The notes under the pieces: model-generated | Seen by the model: only the letters and a program-made list of their open reading frames with translations | Databases searched by the model: none | What the model was told of the DNA's origin: nothing | Part shown: positions 1-4,000 of the stretch, one piece after another | How the letters are laid out: the number at the start of each line of letters is the position of its first letter | How positions within the stretch are numbered: the first letter of the stretch is position 1 | Origin: Desulfonema limicola | GTDB lineage: Bacteria; Desulfobacterota; Desulfobacteria; Desulfobacterales; DYRC01 | Reading direction: 5' to 3' | DNA: 5,539 nt | Assembly (NCBI GenBank): GCA_020718925.1 | Contig: DYRC01000274.1 | Span: 1-5,539 of the forward strand | Translations under genes and position numbers: made by a program

Positions 1-2
1 GC

Positions 3-155
3 GTGAGCATCGGAGACATGCAGGCAAAACTCCTGCAGAAAGTTGAGGAACTGACACTGTATGTTATTGAGCAGAACAAGAAGCTTGAAAACCTGAAGGC
101 GGAGAATGAGACGTTGAAAAAGCAGGTTTCCGTGTTGTCTGAGCGGGTTCGGTAA
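3..155 (+). CDS. C-terminal fragment of a coiled-coil protein (5' end outside window)
   Basis: The frame is open from the left edge to a TAA at 153-155 and encodes 50 residues, so only the C-terminus of a longer protein is visible. After a short SIGDMQAKL segment, residues 10, 14, 17, 21, 24, 28, 31, 35, 38, 42, 45 and 49 follow a regular 4-3 spacing. These positions are all Leu or Val except Gln24 and Asn35, so this is an almost perfect parallel coiled coil with a buried Asn. The GTG at position 3 is in frame but there is no reason to treat it as the start. SIGDMQAKLLQKVEELTLY-type endings remind me of the tails of large surface or tail-fibre-like proteins, where a terminal coiled coil drives oligomerisation; that link is recollection, not proof. 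A strong terminator follows 30 bases after the stop, so this is the last gene of its transcript. The protein's function cannot be read from this piece. Confidence 0.75.
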   Translation: MSIGDMQAKLLQKVEELTLYVIEQNKKLENLKAENETLKKQVSVLSERVR

Positions 156-185
156 AATTTCTTGTGCGAATCTGAATTTTCGGTT

Positions 186-227
186 AAACGTGAATCTGAT
201 GAAAATGTCGGGTTCACGTTTTTCTTT
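186..227 (+). terminator. Intrinsic terminator of the left-edge coiled-coil gene
   Basis: Bases 186-200 pair with 207-221 around a six-base loop (201-206). The outer nine pairs (AAACGTGAA with TTCACGTTT) are perfect and the inner part continues with G-T wobbles. The 3' arm runs into a T-rich tract (TTTTTCTTTGTTTT). It lies 30 bases after the TAA at 153-155 and points the same way, so it most simply ends that transcript. Confidence 0.8.
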
Positions 228-241
228 GTTTTATGAATATG

Positions 242-257
242 AAAGGAGGCTGACATG
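242..257 (+). promoter_or_regulatory. Strong ribosome binding site and ATG with no intact gene behind it
   Basis: AAAGGAGG at 242-249 is a near-consensus Shine-Dalgarno, five bases before an ATG at 255-257. The frame reads only 13 codons, to a TGA at 294-296. Its first three codons lie before the palindromic element that begins at 265 and the rest lie inside it. This looks like the 5' stub of a plus-strand gene whose body has been lost or displaced at the element. The alternative is a chance purine-rich stretch. No clear promoter fits between the preceding terminator and this site. Confidence 0.4.
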
Positions 258-264
258 AATACTA

Positions 265-375
265 GGACTTACGCAGTTGAAAAATTAACCTATTGATTTT
301 TATAGAATCGGCATTGTGCATCGCACAAATCGCTATCAATAAAATCAATATCTTAAAATCCAAGTGCGTAACTCC
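265..375. mobile_element. MITE-like palindromic element, 111 bp
   Basis: Both ends carry an imperfect inverted repeat: GGACTTACGCAGTTGA at 265-280 and, read on the other strand, GGAGTTACGCACTTGG at 375-360. They match at 13 of 16 positions with a perfect TTACGCA core. A TA dinucleotide flanks each side (263-264 and 376-377), as expected for elements that duplicate TA, such as IS630/Tc1-type or the IS427 subgroup of IS5. Inside, TATTGATTTT at 291-300 is exactly complementary to 341-350, and TTGTGC (314-319) pairs with GCACAA (323-328) around a three-base loop, so most of the element can fold as one long hairpin. It is AT-rich and has no transposase frame, so it would be a non-autonomous element moved in trans. 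The family cannot be assigned without a search. It sits exactly at the 3' break of the PIN gene. Confidence 0.7.
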
Positions 376-707
376 TAAATATAATCCGCATCTCCGGCAA
401 CGGCACATTCCAAAAAAATATTATCCTTACTATCCCGGCAATCCGTTATGTGAATACTGATTTCTGTAAAATGAGATTGAAGCTTCATCAAATCAATAAA
501 TTCCTCACTATCACCCTCCGTAAAATATCTTCCGAACTTAGGACAACGGATGACTGATATGATTTCTTCAAAAGTCTCTTCAGAAAACAGGAGTTCAAAT
601 TTCCCTTCCTTCAATGCAGTTAAGAATGGGCGAAGTCTTTTACCGATTAAGGAACTTATCAGAACATTGGTATCTGCTACGATAAGAGGCAATCTCTTCT
701 CTGGCAC
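375..707 (-). CDS. PIN-family toxin (COG1569-like), C-terminally truncated, probably a pseudogene
   Basis: PIN domains are metal-dependent ribonucleases that act as toxins in type II toxin-antitoxin pairs. The family signature VADTNVLISS with the first catalytic Asp (residue 12 from the chosen start) is clear, followed by FELLFSEETFEEI with the conserved acidic position (Glu47/48), PKFGRYF, and CRDSKDNIFLECAVAGDADYI with Asp95. Homologues continue after ADYI with a short strand and a G-D-x-D-L motif that supplies the fourth acid, then end some 25-30 residues later. Here a TAG follows immediately, at the edge of the palindromic element, leaving 110 residues, so cleavage activity is doubtful. 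I chose GTG at 707 because AAAAGGA lies six bases upstream of it; a TTG at 725 keeps the frame but has no comparable site, and a TTG at 692 would start right before the PIN strand. The gene overlaps the end of the antitoxin-like gene by 68 bases in another frame, which suggests coupled translation. Confidence 0.8.
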   Translation of the reverse strand: MPEKRLPLIVADTNVLISSLIGKRLRPFLTALKEGKFELLFSEETFEEIISVIRCPKFGRYFTEGDSEEFIDLMKLQSHFTEISIHITDCRDSKDNIFLECAVAGDADYI

Positions 708-903
708 TCTCTGTTTCCTTTTCAATTTCTTCTTCGGTAATCGGATATTTTTTTAACCGGACATCAATTCTTTTCAAAAATCTGTCCCAGTGATCAGAAA
801 TAACTACCGGCTTAAGATTTTGAAATATCTTTATTTTATCTTCAATATCCAATTGATTGACCAATTGATAAACATCTCCGGGGCTGACTTGCAAAGTAAG
901 CAT
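640..903 (-). CDS. Small antitoxin-like protein upstream of the PIN gene
   Basis: This frame encodes 87 residues beginning MLTLQVSPGDVYQLVNQLD. It has an amphipathic N-terminal helical region (DIEDKIKIFQNL), a central basic segment (RFLKRIDVRLKKYPI) and a highly charged C-terminal helix (EEEIEKETESAREEI). Size, charge pattern and position directly before a COG1569-type PIN gene are those of its cognate antitoxin, which would bind and block the toxin and often represses its own promoter. I do not recognise a named DNA-binding fold. The ATG at 903 is preferred over one 18 codons upstream (957) because AAAGGAG sits seven bases before it and the family-like sequence begins there; the upstream segment looks like leader sequence. 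The last 22 codons overlap the start of the PIN gene. The tail after residue ~70 (YRSRYQCSDKFLNR) has an odd composition and may be a read-on extension into the toxin gene. Confidence 0.7.
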   Translation of the reverse strand: MLTLQVSPGDVYQLVNQLDIEDKIKIFQNLKPVVISDHWDRFLKRIDVRLKKYPITEEEIEKETESAREEIASYRSRYQCSDKFLNR

Positions 904-932
904 GATATTCTCCTTTCTTTTTCCTGAAAACA

Positions 933-951
933 AATTCTCAGACTCAGAATT
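933..951. promoter_or_regulatory. Imperfect 19-bp palindrome, candidate operator of the toxin-antitoxin pair
   Basis: AATTCTCAGACTCAGAATT reads nearly the same on both strands: six perfect outer pairs on each side, with one symmetric mismatched pair inside. It lies 30 bases upstream of the antitoxin ATG at 903 and downstream of the most likely promoter region, the usual place for an autoregulatory site of a type II pair. The role is inferred from position only. Confidence 0.35.
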
Positions 952-966
952 CTGCATAACTATATT

Positions 967-995
967 AATTTATCATACCCCGCCTCAGCAATCAA
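967..995 (-). promoter_or_regulatory. Possible weak promoter for the antitoxin-PIN operon
   Basis: Read on the minus strand, TTGATT (995-990) is followed after 17 bases by TAAATT (972-967), each matching four of six consensus positions. An overlapping TATGAT (977-972) is a better -10 box but lacks a good -35 at standard distance. Some promoter is needed here because a strong terminator (998-1033) separates these genes from the large gene upstream. Confidence 0.3.
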
Positions 996-997
996 AT

Positions 998-1033
998 AAA
1001 AAAAGGACTGGCGCACTTTCGCACACCAATCCT
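998..1033 (-). terminator. Intrinsic terminator directly after the large surface-protein gene
   Basis: On the minus strand the 13-base arm 1033-1021 pairs fully (some G-T wobbles) with 1016-1004 around a GAAA tetraloop (1020-1017), followed by a run of seven T residues (1004-998). The stem starts at the very next base after the TGA stop at 1036-1034. This is a textbook Rho-independent terminator that isolates the large gene from the toxin-antitoxin pair. Confidence 0.88.
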
Positions 1034-4000
1034 TCACCCCTCTCCGTTTCGGGGAGGGGCAGGGGAGGGGTCAAGCCTTACTTCACCCCTCTTTTCATAC
1101 AGAAGCCCCGCCAGCCCCAAGCCGAGCAGCGCAAAGAAAATACCCGCTGATGGCAGAGAATCGGCACCATCCGCAGAAGCGGCGATAAAACAGGAAGTGA
1201 GAATATCATCCTTCTTAGTTTCCGCAGCGGCTTTTATCTTAACTGTTGCGATATTTGAATCCGCTTTTCCATCATTCACTTTGAATGTGAAGTAGTCATT
1301 GGCTCCTTTCTCTACATTATTAGTGTATTTCACAGTCGGCGTAGAGCCGGTAAGAATACCCGTAGGCTGTTTGACTATCGTATAAGTCAGCTTATCACCG
1401 TCGGCATCCGTTCCTTTCAGCGTGATGAATATGTTATCGTGCTGTTTTATCTCACCCAAATCCTGACTCTCTGCTTTCGGCGGATGATTTATTATCATCT
1501 CAACAGTTGCCACATTCGAATCCGCTTTTCCGTCATTTGCTTTGAATGTGAAGCTGTCCGTTTTGGAAAATTGGGTCGCCTCATAGGTCAGATTCGGCGC
1601 AGTGCCGGTAAGCTGTCCGTAGGCAGGCGGACTGACAATCTGATATGTCAGCGGATCGCCGTCAGGATCACTGCCGGTCAGCGTGATTTTCACATCCTGA
1701 TCATCCCTGTCCACACCGATCAGCTCACTGATTACTAGCGGCGCACTGCCGACTATCTGTTTTACCTCAATACTGATTGTTGCTGTCGAATACAAAACTC
1801 CGTCAAATACTATAAACATAAAACTGTCCGAACCTGTATAGCCGGGGAGCGGCGTGTATGTCAGATTCGGCGGGGTTCCGGAAAGCTTACCATGGCTGGG
1901 ATCAGCGGTTATGAAATAACGGATATAATTATCTTCATCACTGCCTGTGAGCAATATTCTCACAGCCATATCCCGATAGGTTTCCCAATTTTTTGAATCA
2001 GCTTTGGGCGAATGATCGACACAGTCTCCGAAAAACTCTCTGCATAGTTCCTCACTCTCGTAGCAATCCGTAGGCAAGGCATGAATTAATTGTTGCCCGG
2101 TAGAGGGACAGTAGCAGGAAACCTCTCGTGTATAGTAGCATTTACTACTCCATTTCATCATAGATTTCGGTTCGTCCGGCAACTTTACCGTAATCGTTGC
2201 GGGAGATGAATACTTTTCTCCGTCATACGCTACGATTGTGAAACTGTCTGTAAAGAAATAGCCGGGGGTCGGTGTGTAGAAAAAGTCATACGAATAATAC
2301 GAGCGATGGTCATTCTCATAGAAACGATCCGTCCGAGAGTCAAATCGCAATTTACCATGCTTGGGATCATCCGTTACGACAACTGTGTGCCAAACATTAA
2401 AATCATCATCACCACTGATTACGATACGCCCCTCTAACTCTTTATCCGAAAAGGACAAAAAAATGGTCTGAGGACATCTGAATATTATGGGCGCATTATG
2501 GGCATCCACCGTAATCTTAACCGTTGCGACAGCCGAATCCGCTTTTCCGTCATTTGTTTTGAACGTAAAGCTGTCTGTGCCGGAAAATTTGGCATTCGGC
2601 TTGTATGTCAGATCCGGCGCAGTGCCGGTAAGCTGTCCGTTGACAGGCGGATTGACCATCAGATACGTTATCGGATCGCCATCCGGATCACTGCCGGTCA
2701 GCGTGATTTTCACATCCTTACCTTTTACTGTGGTCACTGTCTGCTCATCTGCCTTCGGCGGCTGATTGGATTTTTTTACCGTAATCTTAACCGTTGCGAC
2801 AACCGAATCCGCTTTTCCGTCATTCACTTTGAAGGTGAAGCTGTCTGTGTCGGAGAATCCTTTATTCGGCGTGTATGTCAGATTCGGCGCAGTGCCGGTA
2901 AGCTGTCCGTTGACAGGCGGGTTGACCATCAGATACGTTACCGGATCGCCATCCGGATCACTGCCGGTCAGCGTGATTTTCAGAGCGTTATCCTGCTCCG
3001 TAATCAGCGTCTGTTCATCTGCTATCGGCGCACGGTTGAGCCGGTTCACCGTAATTCTGACGATTGCGGCTTCGGAATCCCATACCCCGTCATTGGCTTT
3101 GAACGTGAAATTGTCCTGTCCGTAGAATCCGGGATTCGGCGTATAGGTCATATCCGGCGCGGTTCCGGTAATTTTGCCGTTTGCAGGCTGCTTCACAATC
3201 GCAAAACTCAGCGCATCGCCGTTCTGATCTTTGCCGGTCAGCGTGATTTTCAGAGCTTTATCCTGATCCGTGATCAGCGTCTGCTCGTCTGCGGTCGGCG
3301 GATAATTGACATACTGAACCGGCGGATTGACCGGCGCGGCAACCTGTTTTACTGTAATCGCAACCGCTGCCGTATCCGAATACAATTTTTCGTCATAAGT
3401 TCTGAATGTGAAACTATCCGCACCGGAATAGCCGGATGCAGGCGTGTATGTCAGGTTCGGCGCAGTGCCGGAAAGCTGCCCATGTTGCGGATTAGCAATC
3501 ACGGAATAGGTAATCGCATCTCTGTCTTCATCACTGCCGGTAAGCAGAATTGACAGGGCTTTATCCTGATCCGTTGAAAGCGTCTGCGGATCGGCTTTCG
3601 GTGCATGGTTGCCGTTCAGGGAAATTACCGTGATTGCAATCTTCGCATCATCCGAATACAATTTTCCGTCTGATGTTTTAAACGTGAAACTGTCCGCACC
3701 GAAGAATCCGGTTGTCGGCGTGTATGTCAGATCCGGCGCGCTGCCGGTAAGCAATCCGTGCTGAGGATCGGCTGTTACGGAATATGTGATATTATCGTTG
3801 TCCTGATCTCTGCCTGTAAGCGTTATGCTCAGAGATTTATCCTGATCCGTTGAAAGCGTCTGCAAATCGGCTTCGGGCGCATGATTGCCGTCATTGTCTC
3901 TGTTCACCACCGCAACATCATCGGGCTTGAGATTGTTGTAAAACGGATCATCGGAAACAGCCGCAGCAAGCTTCACGGTGTAATTCTGATCTCCGTCAAT

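Noticed and set aside
186..257. Terminator followed by a ribosome binding site as a riboswitch or attenuator
   Set aside because: The hairpin is a simple terminator directly behind the left gene. No alternative antiterminator pairing, leader peptide or known aptamer pattern is visible, and no intact gene follows.
550..756. Plus-strand frame of 68 codons
   Set aside because: It is antisense to the PIN and antitoxin-like genes, which have clear family motifs on the minus strand; it has no ribosome binding site.
904..957. Upstream ATG at 957 as start of the antitoxin-like gene
   Set aside because: The ATG at 903 has AAAGGAG at a good distance. The 18 extra codons would cover the candidate operator and show no protein-like pattern.
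902..1150. Plus-strand frame of 82 codons
   Set aside because: It is antisense to the operator region, the terminator and the end of the large gene, has no ribosome binding site, and its GRGRGG-like stretch comes from the G/C-rich hairpin repeat.
2498..3553. Long plus-strand open frame (351 codons) and other plus-strand frames across 1439-4333
   Set aside because: They lie antisense to the tandem repeats and repeat with the same period. The translated product is Arg/Cys/Ile-rich, without known motifs or ribosome binding sites. They are mirror frames of the repetitive coding sequence.
1235..3886. Regular repeats as a CRISPR array
   Set aside because: The units are about 260-270 bases, lie in one open frame and are conserved at protein level. 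There are no short identical repeats with unique spacers.
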